A stretch of DNA of 64,000 nucleotides from CAYFUT01 sp964346395 (GCA_964346395.1 CAYFUT010000001.1:1-64000), one strand, 5' to 3'; positions 15,396 through 24,391 are shown, counted from the stretch's first letter. The notes: generated from the sequence alone by a model not told the origin. Translations and numbers: made by a program.

Positions 15396-15460
15396 CAGAA
15401 GTTATGGTTGATTTCATCTTAATTTTAGTCTCAAGCTAAGTCGCCAACAGGCGATTTTTT
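15396..15460 (+). repeat. Dispersed terminator-like repeat, copy 3
   Basis: CAGAAGTTATGGTTGA is followed by TCATCTTAAT and the hairpin AGTCGCC (15439-15445)/GGCGATT (15450-15456) with T6. It lacks the ATTTGACTT segment present in copies 1 and 2. It lies downstream of the codY terminator and would serve as a second barrier between codY and the flagellar operon. Confidence 0.6.
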
Positions 15461-15463
15461 GTT

Positions 15464-15478
15464 TGTTTCCTGAAAATA
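15464..15478 (+). promoter_or_regulatory. Weak CodY-box-like site upstream of the flagellar operon
   Basis: TGTTTCCTGAAAATA matches the Firmicute CodY consensus AATTTTCWGAAAATT at 11 of 15 positions, with a well-kept right half. It sits about 100 bases before the putative operon promoter. One such match can occur by chance in AT-rich DNA. Confidence 0.25.
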
Positions 15479-15571
15479 ATTTGTTGTAATTTGACTAAAA
15501 AATTGTTATTATGGTTAAATAGTGATTTTATAATAATTTAAAGGATAATTGGTTGATTAAAGTCACTATAT

Positions 15572-15599
15572 TTGATAAAATATTAAAGCAATAGATAAT
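15572..15599 (+). promoter_or_regulatory. Candidate sigma-A promoter of the flagellar operon
   Basis: TTGATA (15572-15577) and GATAAT (15594-15599) are 16 bases apart, about 205 bases before flgB. An inverted repeat ATAGTGA/TCACTAT brackets the 45 bases just upstream. The remaining gene-free sequence to 15804 is an AT-rich leader in which I see no gene. It is in frame with flgB, but without a ribosome binding site until 15791. Confidence 0.45.
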
Positions 15600-15804
15600 A
15601 TTTGTAAATATATTTTTGGTAATTTTATTTTGCGTGATGAAATTATACAGAATAATAGTCTATTCGACTGTTAAGTGTGGTAATTCTCTACGATTTTATA
15701 AAACTAGAATTTTTTGCAGGAATACAAAGTGGAAATGTCGAAGACTAAAAGTGAACAACCATATTATTTTATTTAGAATTAGATTAGAAAAGGAGGTTAA
15801 GCGG

Positions 15805-16215
15805 ATGAGTATTTTTGCTGCTGATAGTTTTGGGGCTTTACAGACCACATTAGATGGATTAAACAAAAGGCACCAGACTATCGCTAATAATATTTCTAAT
15901 GTTGATACGCCTGGTTATAAAAGAAAGTCTGTTTCTTTCCGCGATGAATTGGCTAATGCTTTAGAAGGAAGAGAAAATTTGGCAGTTACAAATAAAAAGC
16001 ATATTTCTTCAACCAGCCAGAAGCCGTCTACCGTTAAGCCTCAGCTACATACAGAAGAAGACACTGAAATGCGCAATGATGAAAATAATGTCAGTATAGA
16101 TGCTGAAATGGCTCATTTGGCTCGGAATACTCTTGAATATCAAGCAGTTAGTAAACAGTTAGGCGATCACTTTCAACGTCTTGATATTGCGATTAAGAAG
16201 GGAGGTCAATCATAA
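15805..16215 (+). CDS. flgB: Flagellar basal-body rod protein FlgB
   Basis: This 136-residue proximal rod protein is exported by the flagellar type III apparatus. The N-terminal rod signature NNISNVDTPGYKRKSVSF is clear, and the C-terminal helix (NTLEYQAVSKQLGDHFQRL) matches the family. ATG at 15805 is preceded by AAAGGAGG. The frame stays open for about 63 codons upstream, but that stretch has basic, AT-rich composition and no start site, so it is leader. It is the first gene of the flagellar supra-operon, and flgC starts two bases after its stop codon. Confidence 0.96.
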   Translation: MSIFAADSFGALQTTLDGLNKRHQTIANNISNVDTPGYKRKSVSFRDELANALEGRENLAVTNKKHISSTSQKPSTVKPQLHTEEDTEMRNDENNVSIDAEMAHLARNTLEYQAVSKQLGDHFQRLDIAIKKGGQS

Positions 16216-16217
16216 GC

Positions 16218-16643
16218 ATGAGCTTGTTTACCGGAATTAATGTCAGCGCTTCGGGGTTAACGGCACAGAGATTGCGGATGAACACTATTTCCAGTAATAT
16301 TGCGAATGTAAATACTACTCGAACCGAAGATGGGGGCCCTTACCGTCGGAAAATGCCTGTGTTTGCAGCTAAATTAAACGGAGAAATGGGGGCAATGAAT
16401 AAAAATGAACAGGCTGGCGACGGTGTAGAAGTTACTGAAATTAAGGAGAGTGATAAACCACCTAAATTAGCGTATAAACCCCACCACCCCGATGCTAATG
16501 AAGCGGGATATGTAAAAATGCCTAATATTAATATTACTTCTGAGATGACTGATATGATTTCTGCTACTAGATCTTATGAAGCTAATGTTACTGCTTTAGA
16601 GTCGGCTAAATCAATGGCTCAAAGCGCCTTGAAATTGGGTTAA
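16218..16643 (+). CDS. flgC: Flagellar basal-body rod protein FlgC
   Basis: The 141-residue proximal rod subunit assembles with FlgB, FliE and the distal rod. The N-terminal block SSNIANVNTTRTEDGGPYRR and the C-terminal helix MISATRSYEANVTALESAKS are diagnostic. The length is normal. ATG lies two bases after the flgB stop with GGGAGGT at 16200-16206, so translation is probably coupled. fliE follows after 18 bases. Confidence 0.97.
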   Translation: MSLFTGINVSASGLTAQRLRMNTISSNIANVNTTRTEDGGPYRRKMPVFAAKLNGEMGAMNKNEQAGDGVEVTEIKESDKPPKLAYKPHHPDANEAGYVKMPNINITSEMTDMISATRSYEANVTALESAKSMAQSALKLG

Positions 16644-16661
16644 TTAGGAGGCGATTAAAAG

Positions 16662-16964
16662 GTGGAAATTGATAATATTAGTAACTATCATGTATCTGTT
16701 GGCCAGAAACAGAATCAATTGCAGAATGACCAGTCAGCTAAAGGGAAATCTTTTTCGCAGCTCTTACAAAATTCTCTTCAGCAGGTTAATAATTTTCAGC
16801 AGCAAGCTGGGAAAGCAAGTCGTGATTTAGCGTTGGGGAAAACAGATAGTATTCATCAAGTAATGATTGCTAATAGAAAAGCCGAAACTTCGTTGAATTT
16901 AGCAACTGAAATTCAGAGTAAAGTTGTTAGTTCCTACAAGGAGATTATGAGGATGCAAGTATGA
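16662..16964 (+). CDS. fliE: Flagellar hook-basal body protein FliE
   Basis: This 100-residue adaptor links the MS ring to the rod. The Gln-rich N-terminus leads into a conserved helical region (SFSQLLQNSLQQVNNFQQQA) and the C-terminal signature HQVMIANRKAETSLNLATEI, followed by YKEIMRM. The start is GTG at 16662 with GGAGGCGAT before it. The product probably leaves through the flagellar export gate. fliF begins 30 bases downstream. Confidence 0.94.
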   Translation: MEIDNISNYHVSVGQKQNQLQNDQSAKGKSFSQLLQNSLQQVNNFQQQAGKASRDLALGKTDSIHQVMIANRKAETSLNLATEIQSKVVSSYKEIMRMQV

Positions 16965-16994
16965 TGAAGGGTGGGTTAGGATTGGGGTGTAAAT

Positions 16995-18548
16995 ATGGTT
17001 GAAAATTTTGCTGAATTAAGGAATCAACTGCAGGAGTTATGGACAGGCCTTGATAAAAAGGTTAAAATTATCATTATATCATCTGTAATAATTACTGTTA
17101 TTGGATTACTCGTACTTGCCGGTTGGGCCAGCAAAGCCGAATATTCTGTTTTATTCAATAATTTATCGGCTAAAGATGCAGGAGAAATTACCAACCAACT
17201 AAAGGAACAGAATATCAACTATAAATTAAAGGAAAATGGATCTACTATTTTGGTACCTAACAAGAAAGTTCATCAGCTTAGATTGGATTTAGCCAGTCAA
17301 GGGTTACCTTCGGGAGGAGTAACTGGGTTTGAAATATTTGACCGTAATCAGCTAGGGAGTACTGATTTTGAGCAGAAAGTGAATTTTTATCGTGCCTTAG
17401 GTGGTGAATTATCCCGAACTGTACGGCAGATGAATAAGGTTAGTTATGCTAAAGTGCAGATTACTCCTTCTCAAGACAGTATTTATCAAGATAAGGAAAA
17501 GCCGGCTAAAGCTTCTGTACTAGTAAAGCTTAAAGAATATGAACAGCTATCTAAAGGAGAAATTCGCTCCATTGCGAACCTGGTAGCAAGCAGTGTTAAT
17601 GGATTAACTACTGACCGGGTAACAATTGTGGACTCGCAAAGCAATTTACTGTCGGCTAAGTTAGAAGAAAAAGATGAGAAAATAGAAGTTAGTGATCATT
17701 TAGAGTTAAAGAAGAAGTTTGAATCAGAAATAAAAAAAGATTTAAATGCAATGTTAACTAAAGTGGTAGGCATGAATGACTTTGTGGTAAATGTTAATAC
17801 TGAACTTAATTTTGATAAACGAAATGTAAAGAGTGAAGAATATGAGCCAGTAGTTGATGACCAAGGAATTGTACGCAGTAAGCAGACAAAAGAAGAAAGC
17901 CAGGAAGGGACGAATACAACGCCGGAAGGGGTACCGGGAACTACTTCCAATATTCCGCAGTATAAATCTGAGACTCAGCGGGAAACCAGCAGTGAGAAAA
18001 GTGAAGAAACTGTTAATTATGAAATTAATAAACAGGTGGAAGAATTTGAAAAGGCCCCGGGAACTTTAGAGCGGCTTTCAGTTTCGGTAATGGTCAATAG
18101 CAATGGGGAGTTATCTCAGGAACGACAGGAATCAATCCGCCAGGCTGTATCAGCTGCAGTTGGCTATCAGCCGGATCGCGGTGATGAAATCAGTGTGGTG
18201 GGGATGACTTTTAATGATGATTTGCAGCAGGAGGCTGATCAGGCTTTAGCTGCTGAGCAGGCGAAGGAACAGCAGTTGTTATGGCTGATAGCAGCAGCCA
18301 TTGCTGGACTAATTCTTTTACTTGCTGTCTTGTTCTTCCGCAGTCGAGCCGGAGAAGAGGAAGAAGAGTTAGAAGCTGGACAAGAAATTGATTATGTAGT
18401 AGAAGAAGCTGAAGAAGAATTTGCTGTGGGCGAAGAACTTAGTGAAGAAAAGAAGGAACGCCAGCAGTTAATCAGGCAGTTACAGGATTTAGCTACTGAC
18501 CAACCTGAAGAATTAGCTGAATTAATTAAAAGTTGGATGGAAGAGTGA
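16995..18548 (+). CDS. fliF: Flagellar MS-ring protein FliF
   Basis: The 517-residue membrane protein forms the MS ring that carries rotor and export gate. A first TM segment lies at about residues 25-45, then come the YscJ-like ring-building motifs (AKDAGEITNQLKEQNINYKL, RLDLASQGLPSGGVTGFEIF, VNFYRALGGELSRTVRQM). A Ser/Thr/Glu-rich loop (about 275-335) and a second TM segment (about 427-450) follow. The C-terminal cytoplasmic tail binds FliG (ends QPEELAELIKSWMEE). Full length. fliG follows after 10 bases. Confidence 0.97.
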   Translation: MVENFAELRNQLQELWTGLDKKVKIIIISSVIITVIGLLVLAGWASKAEYSVLFNNLSAKDAGEITNQLKEQNINYKLKENGSTILVPNKKVHQLRLDLASQGLPSGGVTGFEIFDRNQLGSTDFEQKVNFYRALGGELSRTVRQMNKVSYAKVQITPSQDSIYQDKEKPAKASVLVKLKEYEQLSKGEIRSIANLVASSVNGLTTDRVTIVDSQSNLLSAKLEEKDEKIEVSDHLELKKKFESEIKKDLNAMLTKVVGMNDFVVNVNTELNFDKRNVKSEEYEPVVDDQGIVRSKQTKEESQEGTNTTPEGVPGTTSNIPQYKSETQRETSSEKSEETVNYEINKQVEEFEKAPGTLERLSVSVMVNSNGELSQERQESIRQAVSAAVGYQPDRGDEISVVGMTFNDDLQQEADQALAAEQAKEQQLLWLIAAAIAGLILLLAVLFFRSRAGEEEEELEAGQEIDYVVEEAEEEFAVGEELSEEKKERQQLIRQLQDLATDQPEELAELIKSWMEE

Positions 18549-18558
18549 GGGATAACTT

Positions 18559-19566
18559 ATGGTGCAGGAAGAATTAACAGGTGCAAAAAAAGCTGCTATT
18601 TTACTTGTTTCTTTAGGAAAAGATGCTTCAGCTCAGATTTTTAAACATCTGAGTGAAGATGAAATAGAAGAATTAACTCTGGAAATAGCTAATTTAGATA
18701 AAGTTAATTCCGAAGTTAAAGATGAAGTACTGGATGAATTTCACCAGATGTGTGTAGCTTATGATTATATTAGTCATGGGGGTATGGAATATGCCCGTGA
18801 TGTGCTGCAGGAAGCTTTAGGTGAGTCGCAGGCGAACAATATTATTGACCGCTTGACTGCTTCTCTACAGGTGAGACCTTTTGATGAGTTAAGAAAGACA
18901 GATCCTGACCAAATTTTAAATTTCATTCAGAATGAGCATCCGCAGACTATATCGTTAGTGTTGGCTTATCTAGATCCTGAACAGTCGGCCAGTATTTTAT
19001 CTGGTTTATCGGAGGAAAAGCAGACTCAGGTAGCTAAGCGGATAGCTGTTATGGAGCGTACTTCTCCGGAAGTAATCAAAGAGGTAGAGAGAGTGTTAGA
19101 GAGAAAACTTTCTTCTTTGATGACTAATGAGTATTCTCAGGCGGGCGGTATTGATTCGATTGTGGATATCTTAAACCTTTCTGATCGTGGTACAGAAAAA
19201 CAGATTCTTGATGAATTGGATAGCGATGATCCAGAATTAGCCGAAGAGATAAAACAGCAGATGTTTGTCTTTGAAGATATTACTTTACTGACTGATCGTG
19301 ATATTCAGGCTGTTTTACGCCGGATTGATAGTGATGACTTAGCTTTAGCTCTGAAAGGAGCTGGGGATGAAGTTGCCGACAAGATATACAGCAATCAATC
19401 CAGCCGGGCTGCTAATATGTTACAGGAAAATATAGAATATTTGGGTCCAGTACGCATTAGTGATGTAGAAGAAGCCCAGCAGAGGATCGTAAATGAAATT
19501 AGGCGATTAGAAGAAGAGGGTGAAATAGTGGTTGAACGCGGACAGGGAGATGAAATAATTGAGTAA
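18559..19566 (+). CDS. fliG: Flagellar motor switch protein FliG
   Basis: FliG (335 residues) is the rotor component that contacts MotA and transmits torque. The N-terminal domain (LTGAKKAAILLVSLG) binds FliF. The middle domain has the EHPQTISLVLAYL motif at about 119-131. The C-terminal torque domain (about 230-330) has the charged helix TDRDIQAVLRRIDSDDLALA, whose Arg and Asp residues face the stator in studied homologues. Length matches the family. The 3' end overlaps fliH by 8 bases. Confidence 0.97.
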   Translation: MVQEELTGAKKAAILLVSLGKDASAQIFKHLSEDEIEELTLEIANLDKVNSEVKDEVLDEFHQMCVAYDYISHGGMEYARDVLQEALGESQANNIIDRLTASLQVRPFDELRKTDPDQILNFIQNEHPQTISLVLAYLDPEQSASILSGLSEEKQTQVAKRIAVMERTSPEVIKEVERVLERKLSSLMTNEYSQAGGIDSIVDILNLSDRGTEKQILDELDSDDPELAEEIKQQMFVFEDITLLTDRDIQAVLRRIDSDDLALALKGAGDEVADKIYSNQSSRAANMLQENIEYLGPVRISDVEEAQQRIVNEIRRLEEEGEIVVERGQGDEIIE

Positions 19567-20347
19567 TGTAATCAAATCCCCGCAAGTTAAATCCGGAGAT
19601 AAGCGTAAATTATCGCAGGGAGAAGCAACAGAAACCAGTTCTGCGCTAGAAAAGCAGGAATCTGAAGAGGAAAGAAAAAGAAGCGAAATTGAAGCAGAGA
19701 AGGAAGCCATTTTACAGCAAGCTCGCGAAAAAGCAGAACAGATTAAAGAATCAGCGCGCCAAGAAGCAGAACAGATTAAGCAGCAGGCTAAGCAGCAGGC
19801 TAAGCAGGAAGCAGAAGCAGAAATTGAAAAATTAAAGGAAGCGGCAGAACAAGAAGGCTATAAAGCAGGCCAACAGGAAGGACGAGCTGAGGCAAAACAG
19901 GAGATTGAAGATCAGTTTGCTGCTTTTTTGACTAATTTAAGAGAAAAAACAGATCAACTAGAGCAGTATATAGAGCAAGAATTCAACCAATTAAGTGAGG
20001 AACTAGTTGAATTAACAGTTCAGATTGCTAAAAGGGTTACTCAGCGCGAATTACAGTTTGACCGACAAATAATAAAAGAAATAGTGACTACTACTCTGCA
20101 GTCAATAGAGGGAGAACGTGAGGTAAAAATCAGAATCAATCCTGACGATTTAGAACTGTTAGAAAATCAAAAACAGGAATTATTGTCGACTAATGGCGGG
20201 ATTAGAGAGATAGATTTTGTTCCGGACCGCAGTATTGAACTTGGCGGCTGCATTGTAGAAACAGATTTCGGTGGTATTGATGCGACAGTTACTTCGCAGT
20301 TGGAGGAGATTGAAACTAAATTACTGGAAGTGAAACATGATGAGTAG
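19559..20347 (+). CDS. fliH: Flagellar assembly protein FliH
   Basis: The 262-residue protein is the peripheral stalk-like regulator of the FliI export ATPase. Its N-terminal half is a long charged coiled coil with EAEQIKQQAKQQAKQEAEAE repeats (about residues 35-115). The C-terminal half is the globular FliH/YscL domain (AKRVTQRELQFD, VKIRINPDDLELL, GGCIVETDFGGIDATVTSQL). The start is TTG at 19559 with GGGAGA upstream, overlapping the end of fliG. It overlaps fliI by 11 bases. Coiled-coil expansion makes the N-terminus poorly conserved. Confidence 0.92.
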   Translation: MSNVIKSPQVKSGDKRKLSQGEATETSSALEKQESEEERKRSEIEAEKEAILQQAREKAEQIKESARQEAEQIKQQAKQQAKQEAEAEIEKLKEAAEQEGYKAGQQEGRAEAKQEIEDQFAAFLTNLREKTDQLEQYIEQEFNQLSEELVELTVQIAKRVTQRELQFDRQIIKEIVTTTLQSIEGEREVKIRINPDDLELLENQKQELLSTNGGIREIDFVPDRSIELGGCIVETDFGGIDATVTSQLEEIETKLLEVKHDE

Positions 20348-21662
20348 TTTCTGGGCAGCAGATAAATTAAGGACAAAAGTGCAGAAAATTTCTCCTATCC
20401 GTCAGTTTGGTAAGATAAAACGCGTGGTAGGCTTAACTATTGAATCAGAAGGGCCTAATGTACATATGGGAGAAATCTGTTTAATCGAACCGAAACATGG
20501 TTCGGAAGTAATTAAAGCAGAAGTAGTGGGTTTTAAGGAGAATAATGTTTTATTGATGCCGCTAGGAGATATGAAGGGGCTAAGCCCCGGCTGCAAAGTA
20601 TTTCCTACTGGTCGCTCACTACAGATAAAAGTAAGTAATGAACTACTGGGTGAAGTGTTAGATGGTTTGGGCAATCCGGTATCAGATTTAAAGTTAGATG
20701 AAAGTGCAGCTGAATATCCTATCGATAATGATTCGCCTGATCCACTGGCTCGACAGCGAATAACAGAGCCAGTAGCTTTGGGTATCCGCAGTATTGATGG
20801 AATTTTAACTTGCGGTAAAGGCCAGCGGTTGGGAATTTTTTCGGGAAGTGGAGTAGGAAAGAGTACCTTATTAGGGATGGTTGCCCGTAATACTGATGCT
20901 GATGTGAATGTAATTGGTTTAATTGGTGAACGGGGGCGAGAAGTAAGAGAATTTATTGAAGAAAGTCTGGGAGAAGCGGGACTGCAGAATTCGGTTTTGG
21001 TAGTAGCTACTTCTGATCAACCGGCTTTGATTCGACTGAAGGGAGCCCAGGTAGCGACTACTATTGCTGAGTATTTTCGGGATCAAGGGCAGGATGTAAT
21101 GTTGATGATGGATTCAATAACCCGGGTAGCAAGAGCCCAGCGGGAAGTAGGGTTAGCGATTGGAGAACCGCCGGCTACTAGAGGGTATACTCCTTCGGTG
21201 TTTGCCTTTTTACCTAAACTGTTGGAACGGTCAGGAGCAGGTGCAGAAGGAACGATTACTGGCCTTTATTCTGTGCTGGTAGAAGGAGATGATATGTCGG
21301 AGCCGGTGGCTGATACAGTCCGGGGAATTCTTGATGGGCATATTGTGTTATCGCGGGATTTAGCAGCTCAAAATCACTATCCGGCCATCGATGTCTTAGA
21401 GAGTGTCAGCCGGGTAATGGATAAGATTGTAACTGAAGAACATCGACAGGCAGCTAATGAATTACTGGAAGTACTAGCTACCTATGAGGATTCCAAAGAT
21501 TTAGTTAATATTGGAGCTTATGAAGCAGGCAGTGATCCGGAATTGGATTATGCATTAGAAAAGCTAGATGCTGTTAATGATTTTTTACAGCAGGATGTCA
21601 AAGAAAAAACTGATTATCAAGAAACAGTAGACTGGCTAACTAGCATCTTCCCTGGAGAGTGA
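20337..21662 (+). CDS. fliI: Flagellum-specific export ATPase FliI
   Basis: The 441-residue F1-beta-like ATPase promotes delivery of export substrates to the flagellar gate. The P-loop GIFSGSGVGKSTLLGM lies at about residues 164-179. Walker B is in VMLMMDSITRVARAQREVGLA, and the family block GEPPATRGYTPSVFAFLPKL follows. Length is normal. Tandem ATG codons at 20337/20340 lie inside the end of fliH, so translational coupling is likely. fliJ follows at seven bases. Confidence 0.97.
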   Translation: MMSSFWAADKLRTKVQKISPIRQFGKIKRVVGLTIESEGPNVHMGEICLIEPKHGSEVIKAEVVGFKENNVLLMPLGDMKGLSPGCKVFPTGRSLQIKVSNELLGEVLDGLGNPVSDLKLDESAAEYPIDNDSPDPLARQRITEPVALGIRSIDGILTCGKGQRLGIFSGSGVGKSTLLGMVARNTDADVNVIGLIGERGREVREFIEESLGEAGLQNSVLVVATSDQPALIRLKGAQVATTIAEYFRDQGQDVMLMMDSITRVARAQREVGLAIGEPPATRGYTPSVFAFLPKLLERSGAGAEGTITGLYSVLVEGDDMSEPVADTVRGILDGHIVLSRDLAAQNHYPAIDVLESVSRVMDKIVTEEHRQAANELLEVLATYEDSKDLVNIGAYEAGSDPELDYALEKLDAVNDFLQQDVKEKTDYQETVDWLTSIFPGE

Positions 21663-21668
21663 TAGATA

Positions 21669-22106
21669 ATGAAGGAATTCAGTTTTGAGCTGCAGTCAAT
21701 ATTGGATTTAAAAGAACAGGAAGAAACAGCTTTACAAAAAGAGTTAATCAGATTAAAAAATAGATATCAAGAAGTGCAGAAAAAATTAGAGTCTGTTCAG
21801 CAGAGAAAACAAGAGTGGATAACTAAGTTGAAGACGGAGAGCAAAGCTGGATTGGATTCTGTTACTTTCCGTAAATATAAAAAGTATATTGCCTATCTTG
21901 AAGATCAGGTTGAAGAACTACAGCTTCAACTACAGCACTGGCGGGAAAAAGTGGATAGCTGTCAACAGGAATTGTTAGAAAAATTAAAAGAGAAGAAGTC
22001 ACTATCGAAGTTAAAAGAACAGCGTTACGAAGAATATTGGGAGGAATTTTTGCGGCAGGAACAGAAACTGAATGACGAAGTTGCCATTAATAATTTTAAT
22101 CATTAG
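21669..22106 (+). CDS. fliJ: Flagellar export protein FliJ
   Basis: The 145-residue protein is almost entirely a charged antiparallel coiled coil starting with FSFELQSILDLKEQEE, as in FliJ. FliJ acts like the gamma subunit of F1, joining the FliI ring to FlhA. The sequence signature is weak, and the call rests on length, coiled coil, N-terminal pattern and the fliI-fliJ-motE-fliK order. ATG at 21669 follows GGAGAG. Confidence 0.9.
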   Translation: MKEFSFELQSILDLKEQEETALQKELIRLKNRYQEVQKKLESVQQRKQEWITKLKTESKAGLDSVTFRKYKKYIAYLEDQVEELQLQLQHWREKVDSCQQELLEKLKEKKSLSKLKEQRYEEYWEEFLRQEQKLNDEVAINNFNH

Positions 22107-22138
22107 GGGTTAAGGGATGCAGCTTAGGAGGAGTAGGC

Positions 22139-22684
22139 ATGAAGGCAAAATTATTTCTGTTTTTCTTAGTTTTAATTTTAGTAACTACTGGGGCTTTATT
22201 TGCTCTGGACTATTTTCAAATATATACTTTCCAGCAGTTACAAATGCAGGCATTAGAACAGGCCAATCAAATTCCGGCCGTAGAAAAGTACCTGGCGACG
22301 AAAGAAAAGCTTGATCAGGTGCGGTCTGAACTGGCTGCTGCTAATTCTCAAATAGAAGAGCTAGAGCAGGAAAAGCAGGAGTTGGAAAGCCAGCTTGATA
22401 GGCGGAAAAATCAGCTTGCAGAGCAGCAGACTACTATTGAACGGCTGCAGACTGATTTAGAGAATGTGCAGATAGAACAAGAAGACCAGCAGGCTAAGGT
22501 AGCTCGGTTAGCTGGTGTTTATAGTTCCATGGATGAAGAAAAGGCAGCTGAAGTATTAGCTCAGTTAGATATGCAGTTAGCTATAGATGTTCTAAAAGAA
22601 ATCGATGAGGAGGTGGTAGGGGAGATATTAAGCGAGATGGAAACTGAACAGGCGGCGCAAATTTCTAGTCAGTTATCGAATTAG
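22139..22684 (+). CDS. MotE-like (YlxF-type) membrane protein, FliG/stator-associated chaperone
   Basis: The 181-residue protein has one N-terminal TM segment (about residues 5-25, LFLFFLVLILVTTGALFA), a long coiled coil (about 60-125) and a C-terminal MgtE-N-like domain (LAGVYSSMDEEKAAEVLAQL, about 122-180). This is the architecture of MotE/YlxF, found between fliJ and fliK in Firmicutes. MgtE-N-like domains resemble the FliG middle domain. A role in motor assembly or stator stability is inferred from the family. ATG is preceded by GGAGGAG. Confidence 0.82.
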   Translation: MKAKLFLFFLVLILVTTGALFALDYFQIYTFQQLQMQALEQANQIPAVEKYLATKEKLDQVRSELAAANSQIEELEQEKQELESQLDRRKNQLAEQQTTIERLQTDLENVQIEQEDQQAKVARLAGVYSSMDEEKAAEVLAQLDMQLAIDVLKEIDEEVVGEILSEMETEQAAQISSQLSN

Positions 22685-22720
22685 TTAGGAATTATAATCA
22701 GCTAGGGAGGGGGTGAGGAA

Positions 22721-24376
22721 ATGAACGCAGGAGGACAATTGGTTAATTTAGTGCAGCAGCTGCAGTCTCATTCTCAACAGCAGTTAGATACTAACCGTTC
22801 TTTACAATCTCAATCTACAGGGGAAAGCAAATTTCAAACTACGCTTCAGGATAGAATAAATCAAGCTCGAGACCAGAAGGCGCTGCGGCAGACAGAAGCT
22901 AATAAGCAGGAGAGAACAAATCAGCAGCAGATAAAGAACAGCCATCAAAATCAGCAGATTCAGAGAAGCAACCAACAGGAAATTAAGGCTAAAAAAGGCG
23001 AAGTAGAGCAAGGGACAGAATTAGATGAACAAAAGCTGGAAAAACTGCGGAAAAAGCTGGAGCAAGGTGAGGAAATAAGTGAAAAAGATATAAAGAAGCT
23101 GTTGGATTGGCTGCAGAAATTATCAACTCAGCTGCAGGATGAGTTGGAATCGCTGGAAACGGAGGGAGAAGCTGCTGAATCCCTAGTTCAGTTGTTGGAA
23201 CAATTTCAGCAGCAGTTTAAAGAACTTAATGGAGCAACAGATAATAAGCAGGGAAAAACTTTGCAAATTAATGATGATAAGCTATTAGACCTGCTTAATC
23301 AGAAAACTAAAATTAAAAATCAATCAAATTTAGCTGATTTAAAATCTTTACAGGATAATTTGAAGCAGATACTCAAGCAGATGGAGCAGTTAAATAATAG
23401 CAAGCTAAAGCTGGGAGATAAGTATGGTGAAGTTAAGCAGCTGCTGGAGAAATTAAATGGAAAATTAGGCGAAACTAAAGTTGACCGCAGCTTAGTTGAT
23501 CAGCTGAAAGCTAAACAAGCGCTGGAGCAGAGAGCAGTAGAGAAGGGGAAGTTGGCCCGGATGACTCACCAGCAGCAAAATAAATCAAATCAGCAAGTAG
23601 AACAGACAGCAGCTAATAGGGTAGCCGAACAGTCAGCTAAAGATCCAGTAGTTAATCTACAGCAGACTAGCGGCGACCAAAAGAGTGTCCAGCTGTCGCA
23701 GTTGTTTGATAATCAGCAAAATGAGAATTTGAATAAAATGAATATTTTAAATTTAGCGGCTGCTAATCAAGAAGAAAATTCACAGACTAAAATTAAAATC
23801 AGCCAAAATTTAAGTACTAATCTAGAAATGTTCACCTCAACTAATTCCTCTAATTTCAAAAATATTCAGGGGCTACAGAATAGCTTTCAGACAGCAAATA
23901 GTAAAAAAACAAGTTTCCAAAATATTTTACAGCAGGTTGACCAGAAAATGGATTTCTTTGCTGCTAAACGAGGAAAGAAAGTTACTTTGCAGTTAGAACC
24001 GAAATCCCTGGGGAAATTGCAGATGAAAATCGGCGTTGAAGATGGTACTTTAAGTGCCAAGGTAGTAGCTGAAAGCGGCCAGGTAAAGGAAATGCTTGAC
24101 GGCAATCTGGCTAAATTAAAACAGGCTTTGGGTGAAAAAAATATTCATATAGATCAATTTGAAGTTACTGTGGATGAAGAAGGCCAGGGATTGGCCGGGC
24201 AAGAATTTGGCGACAGCAGGCAGCAGTTTGCTTTTCAGCAGGGCAAGCAGCAGCATCAGCAAAAGAAGGAAGACGTAACCTTAGAAGATATTGAAATAGA
24301 AGAAGTAGAAGAAACAGGCGGTGAGGCTCAAGAACCACGGCTTGCAGCCCAAGATAGTGTTGATTACGTGGTTTAG
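22721..24376 (+). CDS. fliK: Flagellar hook-length control protein FliK
   Basis: The 551-residue protein is very rich in Gln, Asn and Lys with low-complexity coiled segments. Only the C-terminal domain is conserved (about residues 415-490: KKVTLQLEPKSLGKLQMKIG, ESGQVKEMLDGNLAKLKQAL). This is the Flg_hook domain that contacts FlhB to switch export from hook to filament subunits. The disordered N-terminal part acts as the molecular ruler in studied species. The start is ATG at 22721 with GGGAGGGGG upstream. Its position between motE and flgD is canonical. Confidence 0.93.
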   Translation: MNAGGQLVNLVQQLQSHSQQQLDTNRSLQSQSTGESKFQTTLQDRINQARDQKALRQTEANKQERTNQQQIKNSHQNQQIQRSNQQEIKAKKGEVEQGTELDEQKLEKLRKKLEQGEEISEKDIKKLLDWLQKLSTQLQDELESLETEGEAAESLVQLLEQFQQQFKELNGATDNKQGKTLQINDDKLLDLLNQKTKIKNQSNLADLKSLQDNLKQILKQMEQLNNSKLKLGDKYGEVKQLLEKLNGKLGETKVDRSLVDQLKAKQALEQRAVEKGKLARMTHQQQNKSNQQVEQTAANRVAEQSAKDPVVNLQQTSGDQKSVQLSQLFDNQQNENLNKMNILNLAAANQEENSQTKIKISQNLSTNLEMFTSTNSSNFKNIQGLQNSFQTANSKKTSFQNILQQVDQKMDFFAAKRGKKVTLQLEPKSLGKLQMKIGVEDGTLSAKVVAESGQVKEMLDGNLAKLKQALGEKNIHIDQFEVTVDEEGQGLAGQEFGDSRQQFAFQQGKQQHQQKKEDVTLEDIEIEEVEETGGEAQEPRLAAQDSVDYVV

Positions 24377-24391
24377 AAGGAGGGATAGAAG

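Noticed and set aside
15616..15804. Long in-frame extension upstream of flgB
   Set aside because: It has basic, AT-rich composition, no ribosome binding site and no match to rod proteins. ATG at 15805 with GGAGG gives a normal FlgB.
19735..19815. Short tandem repeats in fliH as a repeat element
   Set aside because: They encode coiled-coil heptads (EQIKQQAKQQAK) and keep frame; this is ordinary for FliH.
22721..24376. fliK as a possible non-flagellar low-complexity protein
   Set aside because: The C-terminal Flg_hook domain and its position between the motE-like gene and flgD settle it.
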